In this document: piece after piece, positions 18,868 to 27,978 of the stretch
How the letters are laid out: each line of letters opens with the position of its first letter
Position numbering within the stretch: the stretch's first letter is position 1
Assembly: GCF_018398425.1 (NCBI RefSeq)
Contig: NZ_JADPMV010000001.1
Location: forward strand, 1,426,001-1,490,000
Direction of reading: 5' to 3'
From: Pseudomonas lalucatii
GTDB lineage: Bacteria > Pseudomonadota > Gammaproteobacteria > Pseudomonadales > Pseudomonadaceae
Length of the DNA stretch: 64,000 bases
The notes under the pieces: model-generated
Database searches by the model: none
Seen by the model: only the letters and a program-made list of their open reading frames with translations
Told to the model about the DNA's origin: nothing
Translations under genes and position numbers: made by a program

Positions 18868-19980
18868 ATGACGATAGTGGTGGAGAAGCTGGATCTCGGG
18901 GGGGGCGGGCGCAGCGTGATGGTGAAAGACACCATCGATGTGGCAGGCCATCCCACCCGTGCATCCAGCCGCGCCCTGGAGGAGGCGTCGGATGCCGATT
19001 GCCATGCCGAGGTGGTCCAGGCCCTGCTGAATGCCGGCTGCCGCCTGGTCGGCAAGACCAGCCTGCATGAGCTGGCCTTCGGCACCACCGGGCTGAACGC
19101 CTGGACTGGCACTCCGGAGAATCCGCGCTATCCCGGTCGCATCCCCGGCGGTTCCTCCAGTGGTTCGGCGGCCGCCGTCGCCGCCGGCCTGTGCGACTTT
19201 TCTCTGGGTACCGATACCGGCGGTTCGGTGCGCATCCCCGCCGCTTGCTGCGGAGTCTTTGGCCTCAAACCCACCTTTGGTCGCGTCAGTCGCGCCGGGG
19301 TGATGCCGGCACAAACCTCGCTGGACTGCGTCGGTCCGTTCGCCGCCGACATCGATACGCTGATCGCGGCCATGGCCGCCATCGATCCCTCATTCCAGGC
19401 GCTGCCAGCGGTGGCTGGCATCCGTATCGGCGTGGTGCCGGTAGCGGCCAATCCGGAAGTGCAGGCGGCCCTGGACGCCGCGCTGGAGGCTTCGGACTTC
19501 GCATTGCACGGCGCACCGCTGCCCGGCATGCAGGCTGCCTATGATGCCGGCCTGGCCGTGATCAACCGGGAAACCTGGAACGCTTGCGGCCACCTGGTGG
19601 AAACCGGCCTGGTAGGCGCCGATGTCGCATCCCGCCTGCTGGCTGCCAAGGGCACCACAGACGCTGCCCTCGCGAATGCAGAAGCTATTCGCGCCGCCTT
19701 CACCGCCGAGGTGGACGCCGCCCTGGCGAGCTGCCCGATCCTTGCCCTGCCAACCATGCCGGACTACCCGGCGCGGGTGGTGGACGCCGCCGACACACGC
19801 GCGGCCATCGGCATGACCGCCTTCGTGCGGCCGTTCAATCTCACAGGCCACCCGGCGCTGAGCATCCCCTTTGAGGGTGCCTCGAAGCTGCCGGTGGGCC
19901 TGCAACTCGTTGCCGCCAAGGGGGCGGACGAACTGCTGCTGGCAGTCGCCCGTGAACTGGTGCGGCGCCTTGAACAATAA
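18868..19980 (+). CDS. iacH: Amidase-signature protein, IacH
   Basis: 370-residue amidase. The Ser-cisSer-Lys triad is readable: Lys20 in MVKDTID, Ser96 in the glycine/serine loop GGSSSGS, and Ser120 in GTDTGGSVRIPA, with the normal spacing of 76 and 24 residues. ATG 18868 is chosen (GGTGA 5 bases upstream); an in-frame GTG lies at 18859. First gene of the plus-strand iac operon. IacH is dispensable or of uncertain role in IAA breakdown in other bacteria; it may hydrolyse an amide conjugate of IAA or a ring-opened intermediate. Confidence 0.83.
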   Translation: MTIVVEKLDLGGGGRSVMVKDTIDVAGHPTRASSRALEEASDADCHAEVVQALLNAGCRLVGKTSLHELAFGTTGLNAWTGTPENPRYPGRIPGGSSSGSAAAVAAGLCDFSLGTDTGGSVRIPAACCGVFGLKPTFGRVSRAGVMPAQTSLDCVGPFAADIDTLIAAMAAIDPSFQALPAVAGIRIGVVPVAANPEVQAALDAALEASDFALHGAPLPGMQAAYDAGLAVINRETWNACGHLVETGLVGADVASRLLAAKGTTDAALANAEAIRAAFTAEVDAALASCPILALPTMPDYPARVVDAADTRAAIGMTAFVRPFNLTGHPALSIPFEGASKLPVGLQLVAAKGADELLLAVARELVRRLEQ

Positions 19981-20004
19981 CCACAAGTACACCTGGAGAA
20001 CCCC

Positions 20005-21177
20005 ATGTCTTCGCTAAGCGCGCTGGATTGCCAGCACCCCGCCCCGATTACCGCGAGTGAAGGATTCCAGGCACTGCTCGCCGACATCCGCGAGCGTGCC
20101 CGGCAGGAGGAATTCGACCGGCAGAAATTCATTTCCCAGGACGTGATCGAGCGCTTCAAGGACCTCGGTGTCTACCGCGCTCTGGTGCCCACCCGCTTTG
20201 GCGGCGACCAGCGCTCGCCCATGGCGTTCTGCCAGATGGTGGAAGATATTTCCGCGGCCGACGGTTCCGCCGGCTGGGTGGCCAGCTTCGGCATGAACCC
20301 GGTGTACCTGGCGGCGCTGCCCTTGGCGACCCTGGAAGAGCTCTATGCCAACGGCCCGGACGTGGTCTTCGCCGGCGGCATCTTCCCGCCGCAGCCGGCC
20401 GCCTTCGTCGACGGCGGTCTGGAAGTGAACGGCCGCTGGAAGTTCTCCAGCGGCTGCATGGGGGCCAGCCTGATCGGTGTCGGTATCAGCCCGAAGAACG
20501 GCGACTCCGTTGGCCTGCCGCGCCTGGCGGTGATGCCGCGTGACAAAGTGAAGATCGAGGAGACCTGGGATGTGGTCGGCCTGATCGGCACCGGCAGCCA
20601 CGACGTGGTGATCGAAGGCGTGGTGGTACCCGAGGAGTGGACCTTCGTCCGTGGCGGCCCGGCCAACCTCGACGAGCCGATGTTCCGCTATCCGTCGCTG
20701 TCCTTCGCCACCCAGGTGCTCTCGGTGGTCGGTCTGGGCGTTGCCCGCGCCGCCCTGGATTACCTATCCGGTATGGCCTCGGGGCGCTTCTCCGTCACCG
20801 GCGCTCCGGCCCTGGCTGACCGCCCGCTGGCGCAGATGCAGATGGCCAAGGCCGAAGCCGAGCTGCGCGCCGCTCGCGCCTGGTTTTACGAGGCCATGGA
20901 AAGCGCCTGGGCCACCGTACTGGCCGGCGACGCCGTGAGCGTGGAGCAGACCAACCTGCTGCGCCTGTCCTCGACCCACGCCGCCCGCGTGTCGGCCGAA
21001 GTGGCGCGCAGCGCGCAGATGCTCTCCGGCATGACCGGCGTGTACCGCGACAATCCGCTGTCGCGCTTCGTCAATGACACCCTGGTGATCACCCAGCACG
21101 CCTTCATGGGTGACATGACCTACCAGAACGCCGGGGCGATCTTCTTCGGCAACAAGCCGCTGCCCGGCTACCTGTGA
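20005..21177 (+). CDS. iacA: Flavin-dependent indole-acetate monooxygenase, IacA
   Basis: 390-residue acyl-CoA-dehydrogenase-fold flavoprotein of the group D monooxygenase type. Family features include FGGDQRSPMAFCQMVEDIS near the N-terminus, a central WKFSSGCMGASL segment and the C-terminal QMLSGMTGVYRDNPLSRF. In characterised iac clusters IacA begins IAA breakdown by oxidising the indole ring, using reduced flavin from IacG. It follows iacH by 24 bp with GGAG upstream. The assignment rests on fold and the diagnostic gene order H-A-B-I-C-D-E-F-G. Confidence 0.85.
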   Translation: MSSLSALDCQHPAPITASEGFQALLADIRERARQEEFDRQKFISQDVIERFKDLGVYRALVPTRFGGDQRSPMAFCQMVEDISAADGSAGWVASFGMNPVYLAALPLATLEELYANGPDVVFAGGIFPPQPAAFVDGGLEVNGRWKFSSGCMGASLIGVGISPKNGDSVGLPRLAVMPRDKVKIEETWDVVGLIGTGSHDVVIEGVVVPEEWTFVRGGPANLDEPMFRYPSLSFATQVLSVVGLGVARAALDYLSGMASGRFSVTGAPALADRPLAQMQMAKAEAELRAARAWFYEAMESAWATVLAGDAVSVEQTNLLRLSSTHAARVSAEVARSAQMLSGMTGVYRDNPLSRFVNDTLVITQHAFMGDMTYQNAGAIFFGNKPLPGYL

Positions 21178-21204
21178 ACTTCAACTGACTGATCGGTGAC
21201 TTTG

Positions 21205-21567
21205 ATGAGCGAGAAAAAAGCCCTGCGCGTCCTGTTCTGCATGGGAATCAACCAGAACTTCTTCGACGCCCCGCGCGAGGAGCAACTGCAGGTGTGGGCC
21301 GCCTTCAGCGCGATGTGGAACGGCATCCACGACCTGCCCGGCGTAAAGGTGTTCGGCAATATGGACGACGACCAGAGCATGGTCGGCCCGTCCATCGGCT
21401 ACCCCTGGACCACCTACCTGCTGGCCGACGTGCCGGATATCGAAACCGTGCACGCCGCCTGCAACCTGTTCCGCACCACGGCGGTGGGTGAAGGCACGTA
21501 CAAGCTGTGGCGCTACGCCAAGGTCGAGGCCCGTACCGGCCGCGAACTAGTTATCCAGCGCGCGTGA
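21205..21567 (+). CDS. iacB: IacB, small protein of IAA catabolism
   Basis: 120-residue soluble protein with no obvious catalytic motif (MSEKKALRVLFCMGINQNFF at the N-terminus). It matches the position and size of IacB, which has been implicated in converting an oxidised IAA intermediate; the mechanism is not evident from sequence. ATG 21205 is preferred to GTG 21196. Its stop codon overlaps the next start (TGATG). Confidence 0.7.
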   Translation: MSEKKALRVLFCMGINQNFFDAPREEQLQVWAAFSAMWNGIHDLPGVKVFGNMDDDQSMVGPSIGYPWTTYLLADVPDIETVHAACNLFRTTAVGEGTYKLWRYAKVEARTGRELVIQRA

Positions 21568-22091
21568 TGAGCATGGCCACCGAGCAACTCGAACTGCGCC
21601 TGCGCCAGCTGGAAAGCGAACACGCCGTGCGCGCCTGCATGAACCGCTATATGGAGCTGTGCGACGCCCTCGACGCCCGCACGCCCCTGGATGAGCTGGC
21701 CGGCCTGTTCACTGCCGATGCCGTCTGGGAAGGCAAGGGCGCCAAGTACGCCACGAACTTTGGTGGCTACCAGGGCCGCGAAGCGATCCGCGCCATGTTC
21801 GCCACCTACATGGTGGAGCCGGCGCATTTCGCCTTGAACGTGCACTTCCTCTGCTCGGAGCTGATCCGCGTCGAGGGTGTGGAAGCCACTGGCAGCTGGG
21901 TGATGTTGCAGACCTCGACCTTCGCCAGCGGCGCCTCGCACCTCAACGCGGCGCGCCTGACGGTGAAGTTCCGCGAGGAGGAAGGCGCCTGGCGCATGGC
22001 GCACTTCCAGACCGAGAACCTATTCAGCCGCCCGGTGGATGCCTGGAACGACTCCGCGCACCTGCCGGTGCCGGGCAAGACGGGCGAATGA
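21567..22091 (+). CDS. iacI: SnoaL/NTF2-like protein, IacI
   Basis: 174-residue protein with the NTF2/SnoaL-like fold pattern (LESEHAVRACMNRYMELCDA, then AGLFTADAVWEGKG and YQGREAIRAMF). It resembles small subunits of ring-hydroxylating dioxygenases and hydroxysteroid-isomerase-like enzymes. The position between iacB and iacC matches IacI. The role in the pathway is uncertain; it could assist dehydration or isomerisation, or stabilise an oxygenase. Translationally coupled to iacB. Confidence 0.72.
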   Translation: MSMATEQLELRLRQLESEHAVRACMNRYMELCDALDARTPLDELAGLFTADAVWEGKGAKYATNFGGYQGREAIRAMFATYMVEPAHFALNVHFLCSELIRVEGVEATGSWVMLQTSTFASGASHLNAARLTVKFREEEGAWRMAHFQTENLFSRPVDAWNDSAHLPVPGKTGE

Positions 22092-22135
22092 ACCAATTTC
22101 TGTGAGTCGGCACCCTGCGCCGACGAGGAGTGACC

Positions 22136-23410
22136 GTGACCAACCTGATCGAAACCGTAAACCTGGCCAGCTCGCCGGCCGACCTGGTGCTGCACGACCG
22201 CGTGCACACCTCCCTCTACACCGACGCCCGCCTGTTCGACGAAGAGCTGGAGAAGGTGTTCTACAGCACCTGGATCTGGGTCGCCCATGCCAGCGAGATT
22301 CCCGAGGCCGGCAGCTACAAGAGCACCTACGTCGGCAAGCAGCCGGTGATCGTGGTGCGTGACCGCAAGAAGGACGTGCATGTGCTGCTCAACCGCTGCC
22401 GCCACCGTGGCGCCACCGTCTGCGAGCACAAGAAGGGCAAGACCAACAGCTTCGTCTGCCCCTACCACGGCTGGAGTTACGCCCTCGACGGCAGCCTGCG
22501 CGGCGTGCCGCACCCGGAGAGCTACGCCGACTGCCTGGACAAGGGCGAGCTGCCGCTGGTGAGCCTGCGTGTCGAGCAATACAGCGGCATGATCTTCGCC
22601 ACCTTCAAGGACGACATCGAGCCGCTGGTGGACTTCCTCGGCCCGGCGAAGAAGTGGATCGACCTGTTCATGAAGCAGGGAGCCGGTTACGGCGTGAAGG
22701 TTTCCGGCGAGCACCGTTTCCGCTTCCCCGGCAACTGGAAGATCCAGCTGGAAAACACCACCGACGCCTATCACTTCCCACTGGTGCACAAGTCCTTCCT
22801 GTCCTCGGTGGACGAGCAGACCCTGGAGCTCTTCGACTTCGTCAAAGGGCCGGGCTATGTCGAAGACCTCGGCAACGGTCACAGCGTGATGGTGATGATC
22901 CCCGACCTGGTGGACCTGGAAGCTGATCTGGACAAGCCGATCCCCGAGCGCTTCGAGGCCCTGGCCGAGGAACTGCGCGCCGAGGGCATCGAGGAAGAGC
23001 AGGTGCGCCGCATCGTTCGCGCCGTCGGTGGCTCCGGCTTCAACCTCAACCTGTTCCCCAACGTCGCCTGCTCCATGGCCTTCTTCCGCGTGCTGCAACC
23101 GATCTCGGTGAACGAGACCGAGATCCACCACGCAGTGATCACCATGGACGGCGGCCCGGCCGTGGCCAACCGTTACCGCCTGCGCCTGCACGAACACTTC
23201 CAGGGCCCCATGGGCTTCGGCACCCCGGACGACTCCGAGGCCTGGGAGCGCGTGCAGAAGGGCGCCCAGGCCGGCAGCGCCCTGTGGATCATGCTCAACC
23301 GCGGCCTGCCCGGCGAGAAACCGAGCGAGGACGGCCTGATCAGCGACGTGAGCGCCGAGACCGGCATGCGCGCGGCCTATCAGCAGTGGAAAAAGATGAT
23401 GTCGGCCTGA
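22136..23410 (+). CDS. iacC: Rieske ring-hydroxylating dioxygenase large subunit, IacC
   Basis: 424-residue alpha subunit. The Rieske 2Fe-2S ligands are clear: Cys88-Arg-His90 and Cys108-Pro-Tyr-His111. The mononuclear iron site is indicated by the NTTDAYHFPLVHKSF segment around residue 205-220. GTG 22136 is chosen because a strong GAGGAG site ends 5 bases upstream. Works with IacD and electron supply from IacF in the late step that yields catechol. Confidence 0.9.
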   Translation: MTNLIETVNLASSPADLVLHDRVHTSLYTDARLFDEELEKVFYSTWIWVAHASEIPEAGSYKSTYVGKQPVIVVRDRKKDVHVLLNRCRHRGATVCEHKKGKTNSFVCPYHGWSYALDGSLRGVPHPESYADCLDKGELPLVSLRVEQYSGMIFATFKDDIEPLVDFLGPAKKWIDLFMKQGAGYGVKVSGEHRFRFPGNWKIQLENTTDAYHFPLVHKSFLSSVDEQTLELFDFVKGPGYVEDLGNGHSVMVMIPDLVDLEADLDKPIPERFEALAEELRAEGIEEEQVRRIVRAVGGSGFNLNLFPNVACSMAFFRVLQPISVNETEIHHAVITMDGGPAVANRYRLRLHEHFQGPMGFGTPDDSEAWERVQKGAQAGSALWIMLNRGLPGEKPSEDGLISDVSAETGMRAAYQQWKKMMSA

Positions 23411-23492
23411 CCCCACCCGACGCTGCGCGCGCCCTTCCCCTGCAGTGAGAAGAGCGATACCGCCAAGCAACGCACTATTTGAGAGAACCACC

Positions 23493-23969
23493 ATGAATCT
23501 TGAATTGCTCAACCACGTCAGCGCTTTCATCTGGCAGGAAGCGGATATGCTCGACCACGGCGATTTCGACGCCTGGCTCGATCTCTGGGCCGACAAGGGT
23601 ACCTACATCATCCCCATCGACCCCAACGAGACCGACTTCGAGAACACCCTCAACTACGCCTACGACGACCACCACATGCGCCAACTGCGTGTGCAGCGCC
23701 TGATCGGCGGCGAGTCCATCTCCACCAGCCCGCGTGCCCGCACTGTGCGTGCCCTGTCGCGTTTCCGCGTGTTGGGCGAGGAAGACGGCGTGGTTACCGT
23801 GCGCTGCGCACAGAACCTGCGGGAGTTCCGCAAGGACGTGCTCAAGCACTACACCGCCGACATCACCTTCCAGCTCAAGCGCGACGGCGAGTGCTTCAAG
23901 ATCCAGCGCAAGCTGATTCAGCTGATTAACTCCACCGACACCCTGGCGGGTATCGGTTACATCCTCTGA
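23493..23969 (+). CDS. iacD: Ring-hydroxylating dioxygenase small subunit, IacD
   Basis: 158-residue beta subunit of the aromatic ring-hydroxylating dioxygenase family (NTF2-like fold). Typical features are an early segment AFIWQEADMLDHGDFDAWLDL and the basic VQRLIGGESISTSPRARTVR. No metal ligands are expected. Follows iacC by 82 bp with its own start ATG 23493, and is followed after 10 bp by iacE. Confidence 0.88.
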   Translation: MNLELLNHVSAFIWQEADMLDHGDFDAWLDLWADKGTYIIPIDPNETDFENTLNYAYDDHHMRQLRVQRLIGGESISTSPRARTVRALSRFRVLGEEDGVVTVRCAQNLREFRKDVLKHYTADITFQLKRDGECFKIQRKLIQLINSTDTLAGIGYIL

Positions 23970-23979
23970 GGCGCCGGCC

Positions 23980-24720
23980 ATGACCCAAGTAGCTCTGGTT
24001 ACCGGAGCCGCCCAAGGGCTGGGCCTAGCGATCGCAAGCCGGCTGTTCGCCGCCGGCTACGCGGTGGCGCTCACGGACTTGTCGCTGGCAGCCGCCCAGG
24101 CCGCCGCCGATCGACTCGACCCCAGCGGCGAGCGCTGCCTGGCGCTGCGGCTCGACGTTTCCAGCAAGGCCGACTTCGAGGCCGCGCTGCAAGCGGTGCT
24201 GGCACGCTTCGGTGCGCTGCATGTGGCGGTGAACAGTGCGGCCATGACCCTGACCACGCCGGTGATGCAGATCAGCCCCGAGGAATTCGACCGCGTCCTG
24301 AGCCTCAACACCCGCAGCATCTTTGTCGGTTGCCAGGTGTTCGGCGCACACATGGCGGCGGCCGGCTATGGGCGGATCGTCAATATGGCCTCCCTGGCTG
24401 GGCAGAACGGTGGCACCGCTACGGGCGCGCACTACGCCGCGTCCAAGGGCGCCATCGTCACCCTGACCAAGGTCTTCGCCAAGGAGCTGGCGGCCAGCGG
24501 CGTCACGGTGAATGCCATCGCGCCGGGGCCGATCGAATCCCCCGCCGTGCGTGCGGCGGTGCCGGCGGAGCGCATGGAGGGGTTGCTCGCCAATATCCCG
24601 GTCAAGCGCCTGGGCGATGCGGACTTCCTCGGTGACCTGGTGGTGCAGCTGGCGCGCCCGGAAGCCTATTTCACCACCGGGGCGACCTGGGATGTGAACG
24701 GCGGCCTGTACATGCGCTGA
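23980..24720 (+). CDS. iacE: Short-chain dehydrogenase/reductase, IacE
   Basis: 246-residue classical SDR. The NAD(P)-binding motif TGAAQGLGLAIA (residues ~7-18), NSAA, catalytic Ser (MASLAGQ) and YxxxK (HYAASKGAIV) are all present. In iac pathways IacE acts on an oxidised indole-acetate intermediate before ring breakdown. About 100 bp separate it from iacF, the largest gap in the operon. Confidence 0.86.
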   Translation: MTQVALVTGAAQGLGLAIASRLFAAGYAVALTDLSLAAAQAAADRLDPSGERCLALRLDVSSKADFEAALQAVLARFGALHVAVNSAAMTLTTPVMQISPEEFDRVLSLNTRSIFVGCQVFGAHMAAAGYGRIVNMASLAGQNGGTATGAHYAASKGAIVTLTKVFAKELAASGVTVNAIAPGPIESPAVRAAVPAERMEGLLANIPVKRLGDADFLGDLVVQLARPEAYFTTGATWDVNGGLYMR

Positions 24721-24820
24721 TGGCGCCACATGTGACGAAGCAGGGCCGCGCGTACGTGCCGCGCGGTCGGTACCAACCAACGAGAACAAGCAGCACCTCG
24801 AAAGGTGCGGGAAGGCCGGT

Positions 24821-25780
24821 ATGAGTGAGCAAGTGTTGAACCTGGTGGTCCGCAAGCGGGTGGAGCAGGGCGAGGGCGTGGTGATCCTCGACCTCGCCGA
24901 CCCGGCGGGCAAACCCCTGCCGGCGTTCGAAGCCGGCGCCCATGTGGATATCCACCTCAAGGCCGGCCTGGTGCGCCAGTATTCGCTGTGCGGTGATCCG
25001 GCCAACGCTGCGGTCTACCGACTGGGCGTCCTGCGTGACCCCGCGTCCCGCGGTGGCTCGGTGGCCGTTCACGAGCAGCTCACCGAGGGCGCCTGCGTCG
25101 ATGTCGGTACGCCGCGCAACCTGTTCCCTCTGTCCTGCGATGCCACTCGGTCGATCCTGATCGGCGGCGGTATCGGCGTCACTCCGATGATCGCCATGGC
25201 CCACCAACTGACCGCCCAGGACAGTCCCTTCGAACTGCACTACTGCGGCCGTTCGCGCAGTCGCACCGCGTTCCTCGACGAGCTGGCCGTGGCCGACTTC
25301 GCCGCCTGCGTTCGTACTCACTTCGACGACGAGGACGATGCGCAGAAGCTCGATCTGCCCGCCGTGCTCGGCCAGCCGGACGCGGGCGTGCATGTCTATG
25401 TCTGCGGCCCGGCCGGGTTCATGGACTGGGTGATCAGCGAGGCGCGCAAGGCCGGCTACGCCGAGGAGCACATCCACCGCGAGTACTTCCAGGTGGAAGT
25501 AGACGCCAGTGGCGCAGGCTTCGAAGTGGTCGCTCAGCGCAGCGGCAAGACCGTGCAGGTGGCCGATGGGCAGAGCATCGTCGACGCCCTGGCCGGGGTC
25601 GGCATCAAGATCGAAATCTCCTGCGAGCAGGGCGTCTGCGGTACCTGCCTGTGCGACGTGCTGGAGGGTGAGCCGGATCACCGCGACGTCTACCTGACCG
25701 ATGACGAGAAGGCCGCCAACGACCAGATCCTGGTCTGCTGTTCGCGGGCCAAGTCACAAAAACTGGTGCTGGATATCTGA
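24821..25780 (+). CDS. iacF: Ferredoxin-NAD(P)H reductase with 2Fe-2S domain, IacF
   Basis: 319-residue phthalate-dioxygenase-reductase-type protein: FMN/FAD-binding domain (RQYSLCGDP, residues ~58-66), NAD-binding domain (GGGIGVTPMIAMA ~116; YVCGPAGFMDWV ~197) and a C-terminal plant-type ferredoxin domain with CEQGVCGTCLCD and a final Cys in LVCCSRAKS. It passes electrons from NAD(P)H to the IacC/IacD oxygenase. Confidence 0.9.
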   Translation: MSEQVLNLVVRKRVEQGEGVVILDLADPAGKPLPAFEAGAHVDIHLKAGLVRQYSLCGDPANAAVYRLGVLRDPASRGGSVAVHEQLTEGACVDVGTPRNLFPLSCDATRSILIGGGIGVTPMIAMAHQLTAQDSPFELHYCGRSRSRTAFLDELAVADFAACVRTHFDDEDDAQKLDLPAVLGQPDAGVHVYVCGPAGFMDWVISEARKAGYAEEHIHREYFQVEVDASGAGFEVVAQRSGKTVQVADGQSIVDALAGVGIKIEISCEQGVCGTCLCDVLEGEPDHRDVYLTDDEKAANDQILVCCSRAKSQKLVLDI

Positions 25781-25797
25781 GAGGCGAGGGCAAGACC

Positions 25798-26298
25798 ATG
25801 GTCGATACCACAGGATTTCGTAATGCCATGGCGCTGCTGGGCGGCGCCGTTTCCGTGATCACCACCGATGGCACCGCCGGTCGCTGGGGTTTCACCGCCT
25901 CGGCGGTGTGCAGCGTCACCGACCAGCCGCCGACGCTGCTGGTATGCATGAACCGCTCGTCGTTCGCCAACGGCCACTTCAAGCAGAACGGCGTGCTCAG
26001 CGTGAACGTGCTGAGCGCCGAGCTGAAGGGCATTTCCGGCGTATTCGCCAATCGCGAGCTGGGCTCCGATGAACGTTTCGCTCAGGCCTGCTGGAGCACC
26101 TTGGAAAGCGGTGCGCCGCTTTTGGACGATGCCCTGGTGAACTTCGACTGCCGCATCGCCCAGGCTCATGAGGTGGGATCCCACACCATCTTCTACTGCG
26201 AGGTGCTGGCCATCCGTCACGGCAAGAGCCAGGAAGGCCTGATGTATTTCAACCGCGCCTACCATCGCTTGGGGGATGCGTCGCGCTCGGCCTGCTGA
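25798..26298 (+). CDS. iacG: Flavin reductase, IacG
   Basis: 166-residue flavin-reductase-like protein of the HpaC/RutF type. FRNAMALLGGAVSVITTDG at the N-terminus, GFTASAVCSVTDQPPTLLVC and the C-terminal FNRAYHRLG are characteristic. It supplies reduced flavin to the IacA monooxygenase. Last gene of the iac operon, 17 bp after iacF. A GC-rich hairpin follows at 26319-26339. Confidence 0.88.
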   Translation: MVDTTGFRNAMALLGGAVSVITTDGTAGRWGFTASAVCSVTDQPPTLLVCMNRSSFANGHFKQNGVLSVNVLSAELKGISGVFANRELGSDERFAQACWSTLESGAPLLDDALVNFDCRIAQAHEVGSHTIFYCEVLAIRHGKSQEGLMYFNRAYHRLGDASRSAC

Positions 26299-26318
26299 TT
26301 CGCCGCCTTGTGCCAGGG

Positions 26319-26339
26319 GGGCAGGGCTTCGCTCTGCCC
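26319..26339 (+). terminator. Possible terminator-like hairpin after iacG
   Basis: Inverted repeat GGGCAG / CTGCCC with a 9-base loop, 20 bp after the iacG stop codon. No T-run follows, so it may be a weak or Rho-assisted terminator, or an RNA-stabilising hairpin. Confidence 0.35.
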
Positions 26340-26407
26340 AGCCCGCGGAGGCTGACCCTAGGTTCTGGTCGAGCGTCGTACAGCCGAACTAGCAGTGTCG
26401 AAAAATA

Positions 26408-26427
26408 ATTCCGAACTTTTTCGGAAT
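26408..26427. promoter_or_regulatory. Perfect 8-bp inverted repeat upstream of oprD-type gene
   Basis: ATTCCGAA-cttt-TTCGGAAT lies in the 343-bp gap between iacG and the porin gene, 214 bp before the porin start. It is not followed by a T-run in either direction, so an operator is as likely as a terminator. The rest of the gap (26428-26641) is AT-rich and holds no gene I can support. Confidence 0.4.
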
Positions 26428-26641
26428 ACTGGATGACGTTTTCGTTCATTCAGTAGCTGGTAGTAAGAATAAATATAAATCGAGGGTGCCCATAATCTTC
26501 GGGTGACGGGATTGCCACGATCTTTTTTGCAGTAAGTGGTTATAAAAACAAGACTGCGGATTAACTGCCGAAGTTGTACTTCCTGCTCATTAGTCTGTTT
26601 CCACTGATTGTGCCTTGCACAAGTGACAAAGGATCAACCCT

Positions 26642-27922
26642 ATGTTCTATAAAAATTTTATGGCCTGCGCTGTAAGCGCTGTGAGCCTGATCAGCGTGTT
26701 CGTGCCGATGTCCGCTCAAGCGGACTTTGTGGAGGATCGGCAAATCAGCCTGGGGCTGCGTAACTTCTATATCGACCGCGATTTTAAACAGGATGATGCC
26801 CCGAAGTCGCGCATCGGCAGTTGGACTCAGGGTTTCGACTTTCGTGCCGTTTCCGGTTATACCGAGGGCACGTTGCAGTTCGGTCTGGACCTGTCCGCGC
26901 AATATGCCTATCGCCTCGATGGCGGCGGTGGCCGTGGTCCGGATTCTATTATTCCCTACGACGACAGCAAGGGTGAGCAGGTGCGCGACTATGGCCGTGC
27001 CGCTCTGACCGGCAAGATGCGTTACTCCAAAACCGAACTGAAGGTGGGCGAACACCGCCCGATGCTGCCGGTGGCGTTCTTCGACGACTCCCGCCAGTTG
27101 ATCACCACCTATCACGGCCTTTTGCTGGAGTCGCGCGAAGTGGAAGGCTTGACCCTTACCGGCGGGCGCTTTACCGAGATCAGCAGTCGTGAGTCTTCCA
27201 ACCGCGAGAAGATGTATCTGTTCACCGGCCCCAACGGTCCGCGCCGTACCAGTGATGGACTGAACTTTGCCGGTGCCAGCTACGCCCTCAGCCCCAGTCT
27301 GTCTGCCACCTATTTCTATGGACAGTTGGAGGACATCTACCAGCAGCACTACTTCGGCCTCGCCCATAACGCCGATCTGGGCAACGGCTACGCTTTGAAG
27401 ACCGATCTGCGCTACTTCGATAACAACGAAGACGGCGACGCGCTCTACGGCGCCATCGACAACCACTCCTATGGCGTCCTCAGCAAATTGAGCAAGGGCG
27501 CTCACGCGGTTTCCGTCGGCTACCAGCGCATGCTTGGCGACAGCACCTTTCCAACGCTCAACGGCTATGCACCGCAGCCCTACCTGGTGAACTGGTCGAC
27601 GGTGGCTTTCGTCAAGCCCAACGAGAGCTCCTGGCAATTGCGCTACGACCTCGACTTCGCCAGCTACGGCGTGCCCGGGCTGAGGATGATGACTCGCTAT
27701 ATGCGCGGCAGCGGCATCGACCGTGGCGACAACGCCCTGGATCAGAACGTGGAGAGCGAGTTCAACTTCAACCTCGGTTACGTGGTGCAGTCCGGCACCT
27801 TCAAGAACCTGGGTTTCGAGTGGCGCCATATCGACGTCAAGACCCGCTACGGCAACGGCGGCGCATCCGGGCCGGATTACAAGGAAAACCGCCTGATCAC
27901 CACCTACACCTTCAAGTTCTGA
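26642..27922 (+). CDS. OprD-family outer-membrane porin
   Basis: 426-residue porin with a signal peptide (MFYKNFMACAVSAVSLISVF, cleavage near AQA-DF) and the OprD family start FVEDRQISLGLRNFYIDRDF. Later motifs include YAYRLDGGGGRGPDS and an aromatic C-terminal residue (TTYTFKF). Such porins admit specific carboxylates or aromatic acids. Placement between iac and cat suggests passage of IAA or a related acid. Confidence 0.9.
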   Translation: MFYKNFMACAVSAVSLISVFVPMSAQADFVEDRQISLGLRNFYIDRDFKQDDAPKSRIGSWTQGFDFRAVSGYTEGTLQFGLDLSAQYAYRLDGGGGRGPDSIIPYDDSKGEQVRDYGRAALTGKMRYSKTELKVGEHRPMLPVAFFDDSRQLITTYHGLLLESREVEGLTLTGGRFTEISSRESSNREKMYLFTGPNGPRRTSDGLNFAGASYALSPSLSATYFYGQLEDIYQQHYFGLAHNADLGNGYALKTDLRYFDNNEDGDALYGAIDNHSYGVLSKLSKGAHAVSVGYQRMLGDSTFPTLNGYAPQPYLVNWSTVAFVKPNESSWQLRYDLDFASYGVPGLRMMTRYMRGSGIDRGDNALDQNVESEFNFNLGYVVQSGTFKNLGFEWRHIDVKTRYGNGGASGPDYKENRLITTYTFKF

Positions 27923-27978
27923 CCCGCATGGGGCCGTCCTCAAGGGCGGTCCGTTCAGGGGCAATCAGTGAGGCAACG

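Noticed and set aside
21806..23596. 596-codon minus-strand open frame over iacC
   Set aside because: It is antisense to a clear Rieske oxygenase with all iron ligands in place.
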